A DNA stretch of 64,000 bases, from NCBI GenBank assembly GCA_023614405.1, contig CM042684.1, positions 465,257,650 through 465,321,649 on the forward strand. The letters run 5' to 3'. Shown piece by piece: positions 39,421-50,086 of this stretch. Positions within the stretch are counted from its first letter, which is position 1; each line of letters starts with the position of its first letter. A program made the position numbers and the translations under genes. The notes under the pieces were generated by a model. That model made no database searches. It saw nothing but the letters and a program-made list of their open reading frames with translations, and was not told where the DNA came from. The DNA comes from Avena insularis (taxonomy: Eukaryota; Streptophyta; Magnoliopsida; Poales; Poaceae).

Positions 39421-40821
39421 TGATGTATACGCACTTCTATTCTTGTATACAGTTGTTGGGCCTCCAAGTGCAGAGGTTTATAGAACATCAGCAAGTTTTC
39501 CCTTAAGTGGATCACCCAAGGTTTATCGAACTCAGGAAGGAAGTGGTCAAAGGTATCCCCTCTCAAGCAACCCTGCAATCAAGATACAAGAAGTCTCTTG
39601 TGTCCCCAACACAACCAATACACTTGTCAGATGTATAGGTGCACTAGTTCGGCGAAGAGATAGTGAAATACAAGTAGTATGGATAATTATAAGTGGTAAC
39701 GGTGCTATAAAATAGCTTGCTGGCGTGTGGTTGACGTGGGAAAAGACTAAAGGCAAACTGAAATAAAGATGGAAGCATGCAAACATGTAACAGATCTAAT
39801 AGCAAACGGTATTTCAGTGCTTAGAAACAAGGCCTAGGGATCATACTTTCACTAGTGAACACTCTTATATAAATATCTTCTCTTTATGATACTACTCTTA
39901 ACTACTCTCCGGTTGGACACTATAATCCATGGTAGGGCTATAACAGCACACCTCAAAGTAAGCCTTTCCCCTCTAGATAACCCCACACTGTCACCTTGAG
40001 CACTAGATGGGTCCAACAAACACCACAATTTCATAAAGACATCCAACTCCAAATATAACTCATAACAAGTATTTGTAATCTCTAGACTAAGTGCCACCAT
40101 GGTGTGCACACTGTCAACTTCACACACATGGGGAGAGCAGTGATCTATTAAAGCACTTGAGTAGCAAGGTAGATCTATAGATTACAAGCTCATGATCTCA
40201 ATAAGATCATGCATAGAGAGATAGATGAACACGTAGCTACTGGTAGAACCCTTAGCCTCGAGAGAGAACTACTCCCTCCTCATCATGGGAATCAGCAATG
40301 GTGATGGAGATGGTGGTGGAGATCGATGGAGATGGCTCTAGGGGCACTTCCCCGTCTCGGCAGGGTGCCGGAATAGAGACTTTCTGTCCCCCGAATCTCC
40401 CCTTCGGTGGCGGCGATGCTGCAGAACTTTTCGTGCCTGGAGGCTTGATGATTTAGGTTTTTTTCATCGGGAGGCATCTTATAGGCGAAGAGGCAAGGTT
40501 GGTGGGCGGCCAGGGCTAGCCCGCGCCACCATATGGTGTGGCCACCCTGTGGCCCCTCTCCGTCTCGTCTTCTGGCTCCGTGAGTCTTCCGGTAAAATAT
40601 CGACTTTGGCTTTTGTCCGGTCCAATTCCGGGAATATTGATTTTCTGACTTTCCTGGAACCAAAAACAACAGAAAACAGGCAATTGGCACTGTGGCATCT
40701 TGTTAATAGGTTAGTCCGAGAAAAAATATGAAAAGTACTCCAAAGTGTGGACAAAACACAAGAAAGTAGATAAAACCAAGCATGGAACATCAAAAATTAT
40801 AGATACATTTGCAATGTATCA
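39421..40821 (-). repeat. 3' LTR (element orientation) of Athila-like element
   Basis: Begins TGATGTATAC and ends AATGTATCA. The terminal stem TGTATAC/GTATACA (39424-39430 with 39445-39451) differs from the other LTRs by a paired change. It lacks about 30 bp of a GC-rich duplication present in the right LTR near 45610-45650. Confidence 0.9.
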
Positions 40822-40835
40822 ATATCCTCAAGCTT
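40822..40835 (-). other. Polypurine-tract-like site of Athila-like element
   Basis: On the minus strand AAGCTTGAGGATAT lies directly before the 3' LTR, where the tract is expected. It is a weak, interrupted purine run. Confidence 0.45.
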
Positions 40836-43584
40836 AACTCATGCTCGTCCTCGAGTAGGTAAGTGATAAAAAGAAAGAATAATTTTTGAGGTGACATGCA
40901 CCATCATAAACTTGATCAAAGTATTTGTAAAACATTCAACGCTGGGATCATAGTACTTCAATCATAACATGAAAGACAAAGTTCTAACAATAAGGCAAAG
41001 CAACTATGTTGCAACATGAAAAGGCACAAACAAAAGATTCATGAATAACAATGCTTTGCAAGACGTTTGTTTGTTTCACATAAAGAAAACATAGCATAGT
41101 AGTATTCAGCTTGTCCCTCATAGAGTAGCAAACATAAATGCATAGAACACCTTCAAAGTTCATAAGAGTGACTAGATACAAATAGTTTAAAACAAGCAAT
41201 ATCAAACTTATGCATCAATCAACAAGTCTTGGGACAATGCACATAGAACTAAGAATGGCCACTATGCTCTCAAAGTAAGTGCATAAACATAGAAGGTGGA
41301 GACTCAATATAAAAGTGGAAGAAAGGCCTTCATAGAAGGAAGTAGGGATTCAAGTCTCATAAAGAGCTTCCAAAAATTATGATACTTAATAGCTTTTACC
41401 TCTCATTGCCCCTATCATAAGCATCTCGAAGTGATTATGGTTAAAGTGAACAAACTATGGTGTATATGCTTGACGAAGTATAAGTTGGAAATCTCATGTC
41501 CCTTGAATACGAGGGCCGCTCCTCATGCTACTCAAATTTAGACACCGGTAAGTTCTTGTCATCGTTAGTACATGTGTATCATAGAGAACCGCCAACGGGG
41601 TACCCCTTGCCCGATGATACGGAAGAATCCCCATATCAAAATGACAAGGCAAGCAGACAACGAGCATCTCAGCAATCTTCTTATTTACCATGGGAATATG
41701 GTGATTTTTTCTCTCTTTCCTCTTTTCATATATCTCCTTTTTTATATTTTCTTTTTCTCCTTTTCTCAATATCTGACTCTTTTTTATAAGAAGAATGCTT
41801 CATAGACAACTCATTATGGTTACGCTGCAGGTTTCCACCATGATAGCATGGATTAGACCGACAGCCCAGGCGTTTCTCTAACACATATACATCACTCCAT
41901 GGACTTACAAGCTCCCCTTTCATTTCACACCGACGACATCCATAGACAAAAGAGCATGATATCAACTAGGTACAAAGTACAAGTGCAATGTTGAAAGCAT
42001 TCCCCATGACAACATGGTTCTGCTAATCCCCAACAAATAAGTGCAAGCATATACAACATAGACGACACAATGGTTCAAGTTTATTAAGGGCAAGAAAAAT
42101 AAAGTGTGCCATCAAGTTCGTGAGAGCTTTAATCACTAGTTTTCTCATAACAAGTTTAATTTGGAAGGTAGATAAAAACATGAATATACTTGGAATAGCA
42201 AATGCTAATAGGTAGGTATGGTGGACTCTTTGGAATAACTTGGTTTTAGGAGTTGGATGCATGAGTGGAACTCATACTTGGTTGCGGAGGCTAGCAAAAG
42301 ACTGGGAGCGACCAAATAAAAGAGCAATAATGGCCATAATCATGCAGAGCGACAAAACATCATTGGTCAAAGCATAAAGTGATACTACAAGTTGAAAAAT
42401 AAAGGATCATCAAGGCTATGGTGACTTGGGATAGTCATAACATGGTGTGAGCATGTGCCAAGTCAACCCAAATAAATCATCAAAGGAGAATACCACAATA
42501 CTATGCTTTAATATGCTAAAACAACGCATGATTCTTCAAAGGCACATTAAGCAATATCAATTGTTTATAACAAGTCATGATAAAGCAAAGAATACTAAGC
42601 ATAAAGCCAAATCAATATCAAGCATGGCATGACAAAGCATAGGCCATAGTCAAAAACAAGCTCTCTTTACCACTTAAGCATGAACTTTCCTACTCTTTTC
42701 CAATCTAAACCAAACTATTTGAAAACCAATGTATGAAAGAGGGGGTCCAACCAATTTATTCCGAACACTAAACAAACCAAGCAAATGAAAAACCAAAACG
42801 AAAACGAAAAAGAAGACACTCCAAGAACAACACAACTGTGCATGAAACAATAAAAACGAAGTGTTTGGAAGAAACCTGGGATTTTTATTGATGAAGAAGG
42901 GGATGCCTTGGGCATCCCCAAGCTTTGACGCTTGTACTTCTTGGATATTTATTGGTGTGACACGCGTGGCATCCCCAAGCTTGAGCTTTAGTCCATCCTT
43001 CATCTCATTACTCATTCCTTCCATACACCTGAAAATTTTCCTTCATACAAAACTTCACACAATCTTTATTAGCAACATTAGTGCACTCAAGATAATAAGT
43101 CTTTAGGTTCAGTTCCAACACCAATAAAACTTCCATTAAAACACAAGCTACTGTAGAACTTCCCTCAAAAAGCTCAGTTCCCCAAAAGAAGTCAAAAAGG
43201 AACCAACAAGAAGCAAATGCAAATAATGGCAAAAATCTATCAAAACAGACCAGCGGGTAAAGACGATTTTTTTCGAAGACCTTATGTTGCTCATATAGAT
43301 AAGTATTGAACTAACTAAAGTTAGATAACAACCTGGGGCAGAAGCACAAAAATTCACGCCTCAAAAGGATGTACAGATATTTTACATGAATTTTTACGGT
43401 GAAGCACAGAAATCTGTTTCGGGACAACAACTATCCCAATCATTACTTCTCTCTCATTAGAGGTTACTCTTGGCACAAAAAGCAAATAAAAAGGATAAGG
43501 AGAGGTTATAACTGAAGCAATAACTTCCAATACTCAACTAAAACTTTTTGGTTATCTCCCAATAAGTACTTTTCTTTAACGCAT
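40836..43584. other. Internal region of Athila-like element without recognisable genes
   Basis: A 2.7-kb AT-rich stretch. Frames are short and none shows retroelement enzyme motifs. A pair of 15-base direct repeats (minus strand AAGCTTGGGGATGCC) lies at 42911-42925 and 42968-42982. Near 41725-41800 there is a T/C-rich stretch. It resembles the noncoding 3' part of Triticeae Athila-like elements as I remember them. Confidence 0.6.
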
Positions 43585-44388
43585 TTAAGTTAGGCATGAT
43601 AGTTTGAGAAGATGCTCACATAAGAGATATGAATTGAAGTAAAAGAGAGCATCTAGAAGAAAATTCAAAGCACATTTAAGTCTAACCCACTTCCTATGCA
43701 TAGGAATATTGTAAAGAAACAAGTCATGAAAGCATAAAGCAACAAGCATAGGAAAGCAAAACAAGTGCAACTTCAAAATTTTCAACATAAAGAGGGGAAA
43801 CTTAATATTATTGAGATGCATAAAACCATGTTTCCCTCTATCATTATAACTTTCAATAGCATCATGGATAAAATTAACAATATAACAATCACATGAAACA
43901 TTCTTATCATGACCCACATGCATAAAAGAATTAATACTCCCCACATAAACATAGTCATTCTTATTAATTGTAGTGGGAGCAAATTCAACAAAATAGCTAT
44001 CATTATTATTTTCATCACCATAATCATCAAATATAGGAGGCATATTGTAATTATAATTAATTTTCTCCTCAATAGTAGGTGGACTGAAAATATCATATTC
44101 ATCATTGTAATCATCATATATTGGAGGTTTGGTACCATCATAAGCAATATAATAGCTATCTTCCAAAGCTGGGGAACTAAAAAGATCATTTTCATAAAAA
44201 CTAGCTTCCCCAAGCTTAGACTTTTCCATAGCATTAGAAATAATGGTGTTCAAAGAATTCATACTAATAACATTGCTATTAGCATGCAAATAAAGTTCCA
44301 TATGTTTTTTAATTTTCTCTTCAAACACTTCACGTCCTAACTCAAGATAAATACTATAAAGCTCTCTAATATTTTTGTTGTTTTCCAT
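43585..44388 (-). CDS. 267-aa ORF of non-autonomous Athila-like element, unknown function
   Basis: An intact minus-strand frame whose ATG at 44388 lies about 110 bases downstream of the primer site, where gag would normally start. Residues 1-75 are charged and helical. The middle (about 75-185) is rich in Asp, Asn and Tyr with repeated PPxxDDY-like patterns. The last ~75 residues hold two hydrophobic stretches rich in Leu, Phe and Cys that could span or bind a membrane. No zinc knuckle or gag core is visible. Proteins of this look accompany many Triticeae Athila-like elements, from memory. The C-terminal third may be less constrained sequence that simply stays open. Confidence 0.55.
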   Translation of the reverse strand: MENNKNIRELYSIYLELGREVFEEKIKKHMELYLHANSNVISMNSLNTIISNAMEKSKLGEASFYENDLFSSPALEDSYYIAYDGTKPPIYDDYNDEYDIFSPPTIEEKINYNYNMPPIFDDYGDENNNDSYFVEFAPTTINKNDYVYVGSINSFMHVGHDKNVSCDCYIVNFIHDAIESYNDRGKHGFMHLNNIKFPLFMLKILKLHLFCFPMLVALCFHDLFLYNIPMHRKWVRLKCALNFLLDALFYFNSYLLCEHLLKLSCLT

Positions 44389-44497
44389 TAAGCCAAACTA
44401 GTGAAAACAAGAAACAAAAAAACAAAATTGCAGAATCTAAAGGAAATAACTTCGAGCACTCACACTGGAGGATGTGAGTACCTTTTACCTTACCTCC

Positions 44498-44512
44498 CCG
44501 GCAACGGTGCTA
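44498..44512 (-). other. Primer binding site, tRNA-Asp type (degenerate)
   Basis: The minus strand reads TAGCACCGTTGCCGG, close to the tRNA-Asp site TGGCGCCGTTGCCGG used by Athila/Tat elements. It is 10 bases from the LTR end. Two changes in the first five bases would weaken priming. Confidence 0.7.
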
Positions 44513-44522
44513 GAAAATAGCT

Positions 44523-45951
44523 TGATGTCTACGCACTTCTATTCTTGTAGACAGTTGCTGGGCCTCCAAGTGTAGTGGTTTGTAGAACAGCAGCAAGTTT
44601 TCCCTTAAGTGGATCACCCAAGGTTTATCGAACTCAGGGAGGAAGTGGTCAAAGGTATCCCCTCTCAAGCAACCCTGCAATCAAGATACAAGAAGTCTCT
44701 TGTGTCCCCAACACACCCAATACACTTGTCAGATGTATAGGTGCACTAGTTCGGTGAACAGATAGTGAAATACAAGTGGTATGGATAATTATAAGTGGTA
44801 ACGGTGCCAGAAAATAGCTTGCTGGCGTGTGGTTGACGTGGGAAAAGACTAAAGGCAAACTAAAATAAAGATGGAAGCAAGCAAACATGTAACAGATCTA
44901 ATAGCAAACGGTGTTTCGGTGCTTAGAAACAAGGCCTAGGGATCATACTTTCACTAGTGAACACTCTCATATAAATATCTTCTCTTTATGATACTACTTT
45001 TAACTACTCTCCGGTTGGACACTCTAATCCATGGTAGGGCTATAACAACACACCTCAAAGTAAGCCTTCCCCTCTAGATAACCCCACACTGTCACCTGGA
45101 GCACTAGATGGGTCCAACAAACACCACAATTTCATAAAGACATCCAACTCCAAATATAACGCATAACAAGTATTTGTAATCTCTAGCCTAAGTGCCACCA
45201 TGGTGTGCACACTGTCAACTTCACACACATGGGGAGAGTAGAGATCTATTAAAGCACTTGAGTAGCAAGGTAGATCTATAGATTACAAGCTCATGATATC
45301 AATATGATCATGCATAGAGAGAGAGATGAACACATAGCTACTGGTAGAACCCTTAGCCTCGAGAGAGAACTACTTCCTCCTCATCATGGGAATCAGCAAT
45401 GTTGATGGAGATGGTGGTGGAGATCGATGGAGATGGCTCTGGGGGCACTTCCCCGTCCCGGTAGGGTGCTGGAATAGAGACTTTCTATCCCCTGAATCTC
45501 CCCTTCGGGGGCGACGACGCTGTGGAACTTTTCGTGGCTAGAGGCTTGATGATTTAGGGTTTTTGCATCGGGAGGCATCTTATAGGCGAAGAGGCAAGGT
45601 CGGTGGGCTGCCAGGGGGCCCACACCACTTGGTGGTGCGACCAGGGCTAGCCCGCGCCACCATATGGTGTGGCCACCCTGTGGACCCTCTCCGTCTCGTC
45701 TTCTGGCTCCGTGAGTCTTCCGGTAAAACATCGACTTTGGCTTTTGTCCCGTCCAATTCCGAGAATGTTGATTTTCTGACTTTCCTGGAACCAAAAACAA
45801 TAGAAAACATGCAACTGGCACTGTGACATCTTGTTAATAGGTTAGTCTCAGAAACATATGAAAAGTACTCCAAAGTGTGGACAAAACACAAGAAAGTAGA
45901 TAAAACCAAGCATGGAACACCAAAAATTATAGATACATTTGCAATGTATCA
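44523..45951 (-). repeat. 5' LTR (element orientation) of Athila-like element
   Basis: Begins TGATGTCTAC and ends AATGTATCA. It carries a terminal inverted-repeat stem (44526-44532 with 44547-44553) and, at the other end, an 8-bp perfect hairpin GATACATT-tgc-AATGTATC. Confidence 0.9.
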
Positions 45952-48900
45952 TGGTTCATGAAAAGAACACACATCCAATGACACTGTTGGATCCTTATAA
46001 GGTTTGTGAGAAGAACAGACATGCAATGACTCTAGATGTGGTTCATGGGAAGAACACACATGCAATGACACTGGTGGATCCATGTGTGGTTTATGAGAGG
46101 AACATACATGCAATGACACTGGGTGTGATTCATGAAAAAACAGACATGCAATGACACTAGTGGATCCATATGTGGTTTGTGAAAAGAACAGACATTCAAT
46201 CACACTGGGTGGATCCATGTGTGGTTCATGAAAAGAACACGCATGCAATGACACTAGTGGATCCATGTGTGATTTGTGAGAAGAACGCACATCCAATAAC
46301 CCTGGGCGTGGTTCATGAAAATAACACAAATCCAATAACACTGGTGGATCCTTATGTGGTTTGTGAGAAGAACAGACATGCAATGACTCTAGTTGTGGTT
46401 CATGAGAAGAACACACATGCAATGACACTGGTGTATCCTTATGTGGTTTGTGAGAAGAACACACATGCAATGACTCTAGATGTGGTTTGTGAAAAGAACA
46501 CACATGCAATGACTCTAGCTGTGGTTCATGAGAAGAACACGCATGCAATGACACGGGTGGATCCATGTGTGGTTTGAGAGAGGAACAGACATGCAATGAC
46601 ATTTGGTGTGGTTTATGAAAATAACACACATCCAATGACACTGGTGGATCCTTATGTGGTTCGTGAGAAGAACACACATGCAATCACACTGGGTGGATCC
46701 ATATGTCGTCTATGAGAGGAAGACACATGCAATGACACTGGTGATATGTGGTTTGTGAAAAGAACACATATGCAATGACTCTAACTTTGGTTAATGAAAA
46801 GAGTAGACATGCAATGACACTAGTGGATCCATGTGTGGTTTGTGAGAAGAACACACATGCAATGACACTGGCCGTGGTTCATGAAAAGAACAGACATGCA
46901 ATGATACTAGTGGATCCATGTGTGGTTTGTGAGAAGAACACACATGCAATGACACTGGGTGTGGTTCATGAAAAGAATACACATCCAATGACACTGGTGG
47001 ATCCTTATGTGGTTTGTGAGAAGAACAGACATGCAATGACTCTAGATGTGGTTCATGAGAAAAACACACATGCAATGACACTGGTGGATCCATGTGTGGT
47101 TTATGAGAGGAACACACATGCATGACACTGGGTGTGGTTCATGAAAAGAACACACATCCAATGACACTGGTGGATCCTTATGTGGTTTGTGAGAAGAACA
47201 CACATGCAATCACACTAGGTGGATCCATATGTGGTTTATGAGAAGAGAAAACATGCAATGATACTGGTGGATCCATGTGTGGTTTGTGAGAACAACACAA
47301 ATCCAATGACATAGGGTGTGGTTCATGAAAAGAACACACATCCAATAACACTGGTGGATCCTTATGTGGTTTGTGAGAAGAACAGACATGCAATGACTCT
47401 AGTTGTGGTTCATGAGAAGAACACACATGAATGACACTGGTGTATCCTTATGTGGTTTGTGAGAAGAAAACACATGCAATGACTCTAGCTGTGGTTTGTG
47501 AAAAGAACACACATGCAATGACTCTAGTTGTGGTTCATGAGAAGAACACACATGCAATGACACTGGTGGATCCATGTGTGGTTTGTGAGAGGAACAGACA
47601 TGCAATGACACTGGGTGTTGTTTATGAAAAGAACACACATCCAATGACACTAGTGGATCCTTATGTGGTTTGTGAGAAGAACACACATGCAATCACATTG
47701 GGTGGACCCATATGTGGTTTATGAGAGGAACACACATGCAATGACACTGGTGATATGTGCTTTGTGAAAAAGAACACACATGCAATGACTATAACTATAG
47801 TTAATGAAAAGAGCAGACATGCAATGACACTGGTGGATCCATGTGTAGTTTGTGAGAAGAACACACATGCAATGACACTAGATGTGGTTCATGAAAAGAA
47901 CAGACATGCAATGATACTGGTGGATCCATGTGTGGTTTGTGAGAAGAACACACATGCAATGACACTAGGTGTGGTTCATGAAAATAATACACATCCAATG
48001 ACATTGGTGGATCCTTATGTGTTTGTGAGAAGAACAGACATGCAATGACTCTAGATATGGTTCATGAGAAGAACACACATGCATTGACACTGGTGGATCC
48101 ATGTGTGGTCTATGAGAGGAACACACATGCAATGACACTGGGTGTGGTTCATGAAAAGAACACACATCCAATGACACTGGTGTTTCCTTATGTGGTTTGT
48201 GAGAATAATAGACATGCAATGACTCTAGATGTGCTTCATGAGAAGAACACACATGCAATGACACTAGTAGATCCATGTGTGGTTTATGAGAGCAATAGAC
48301 ATGCAATGACACTGGGTGTGTTTCATGAAAAGAACACACATCCAATGACACTGGTGGATCCTTATGTGGTTTGTGAGAAGAATACACATGCAATCACACT
48401 AGGTGGGTCCATATGTGGTTTATGAGAAGAACACACTTGCAATGACACTGGTGATATGTGGTTTGTGAAAAGAACACACATGCAATGACTCTAACATTGG
48501 TTAATGAAAAGAGCAGACATGCAATGACACTGGTGGATCCATGTGTGGTTTTTGAGAAGAACACACATGCAATGACACTGGCTGTGGTTCATGAAAAGAA
48601 CAGACATGCAATGATACTGGTGGATCCATGTGTGGTTTGTGAGAAGAACACACATGCAATGACACTGGGTGTGGTTCATGAAAAGAACACACACCCAATG
48701 ACACTGGTGGATCCTTATGTGGTTTCTGAGAAGAATACACATGCAATCACACTAGATGTGGTTCATGAGAAGAACACACATGCAATGACACTGGTGGATC
48801 CATGTGTGGTCTGTGAGAGGAACAAACCTGCAATGACACTGGGTGTTGTTCATGAAAAGAACAGACATGCAATGACATTGGTGGATCCATATGTGGTTTG

Positions 48901-49124
48901 TGAAAAGAACAGACATGCAATCACACTGGGTGGATCCATGTGTGGTTCATGAAAGGAACACACATGCAATGACACTGGTGGATCCATGTGTGGTTTGTGA
49001 GAAGAACACACATCCAATGACACTAGGTGTGGTTCATGAAAAGAACACACATCCAATAACACTGGTGGATCCTTATGTGGTTTGTGAGAAGAATAGACAT
49101 GCAATGAATTCTAGTGGATCTATC
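45952..49124. repeat. Satellite array, segment 4 and right boundary
   Basis: The array resumes after the Athila-like element with flank sequence matching that right of the solo LTR, including the uncommon TTCATGGGAAG variant. The landmark is at 46741, 47750 and 48451 (spacings 1009 and 701). The array ends abruptly near 49124 in a partial GGATCT unit. Nothing of the repeat is seen to the right. Confidence 0.92.
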
Positions 49125-49947
49125 TTGGCATAATTTGATGTATGCCATGATGTATTTAATTGTACAAGACACTCACTTTCGATTTTTATACTACTCAGTT
49201 TTGCCCTTGGTTTTTTGATACTACCCAGTTTTTCCCTTGGTTTTTTGATACTACTTAGTTTTGCCCTTGGTTCCCCCTCTCTCTTTCGTAGAAGCCCAAA
49301 CATGTGCTCACTTTGTCTACTATGTCCTGATTGGTTGTCACAGTTGTCACGCGGATCGTGCGCACCAACCGTTGATCCTATGTGATCCAACGATGATCGT
49401 TGCACATGTCATGCCCTTCACAGTACAGCGCGAGACAGCATGGACGTCTCCCTCAGTGTGAGACAGCACGAACATCTCCCTCTACAAGAGGAACGTGATG
49501 CCGTCCATGGAAAAAGTCTTCGAGTGGTCATGTCACGTTTAATCTAGTCCTCAAAGGCTACTAGTGCTACTACAAAACATGCATAGGGAAACGGGGTCAT
49601 CGAGTGCACGGTTGTTGATGGGACGCTGCAATTTATTGCCACTTGATTTTAATAAGACATATCCCATTTTTACGCAGAACTCTCAATCTCACTTCCAACT
49701 GGGCCCTACCGCAAGTAACTTCCATGAGTCAAGGGCCCCCCTCGAGTAGATCTAACGTTGCTAGAAGTTGGTTCCGGGCCACTTGCATGCAGTGGAATCG
49801 AGGTCTGCCATGAGCGTGTTTTCAATGCAGCTCTAAAGTGGAGATCGTGGCTGTTTCAGAAAAAAGGGAATCCAAAAAAAAGGTGGAGATCGTCGTAGCC
49901 CCCCGCCCACCACACATGTCCACTCGAGGACTACGAACGGTCTGGTG
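49125..49947. other. Unique sequence upstream of the zinc-finger locus
   Basis: No gene seen. It contains three 30-bp tandem units at 49181-49270 (core TACTACTCAGTTTTGCCCTT). The rest is ordinary grass intergenic or promoter sequence with a few GC-rich motifs, including CACGTTTAATC near 49525. Confidence 0.6.
49181..49270. repeat. Three 30-bp tandem repeats
   Basis: Units 49181-49210, 49211-49240 and 49241-49270 differ at only a few positions and end CCCTTGG. Confidence 0.85.
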
Positions 49948-49957
49948 TTTATAAACC
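49948..49957 (+). promoter_or_regulatory. TATA box of the zinc-finger-XS-like locus
   Basis: TTTATAAACC lies 130 bp before the candidate ATG at 50087, with a CT-rich start-like stretch 25-35 bp downstream. It supports an origin as a real gene. Confidence 0.5.
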
Positions 49958-50086
49958 CGCTCGACCTTCTTCTTCCATGTGCTCGTGTCATTTTCCCCTA
50001 GTCTGTCTAGTCCCAAGACCCCAATCTGCACCTACCGCGCGCGCCGAAGCTCCCTTGCTTGCACTACCTCCTTCCCTAGGTGCGCC

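Larger units (their letters stand above)
39421..45951 (-). mobile_element. Non-autonomous Athila-like LTR retrotransposon
   Basis: LTRs at 39421-40821 (1401 bp) and 44523-45951 (1429 bp) flank a 3.7-kb internal region. The 5-bp target duplication TGGTT is perfect (39416-39420 and 45952-45956). The minus orientation comes from a degenerate tRNA-Asp-type primer site next to the right LTR and a polypurine-like tract next to the left LTR. I found no protease, RT, RNase H or integrase similarity inside; only one sizeable ORF follows the primer site. Athila-clade elements use tRNA-Asp primers (family knowledge), and related sequences are abundant in Triticeae. Movement would need enzymes from another element. 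The LTRs differ by many substitutions and indels, so the insertion is not recent. Confidence 0.85.

Noticed and set aside
39421..45951. Two independent solo LTRs plus unrelated DNA between them
   Set aside because: The perfect TGGTT target duplication lies only at the outer ends, and primer-site and polypurine-like signals sit at the inner LTR edges, so it is one element.
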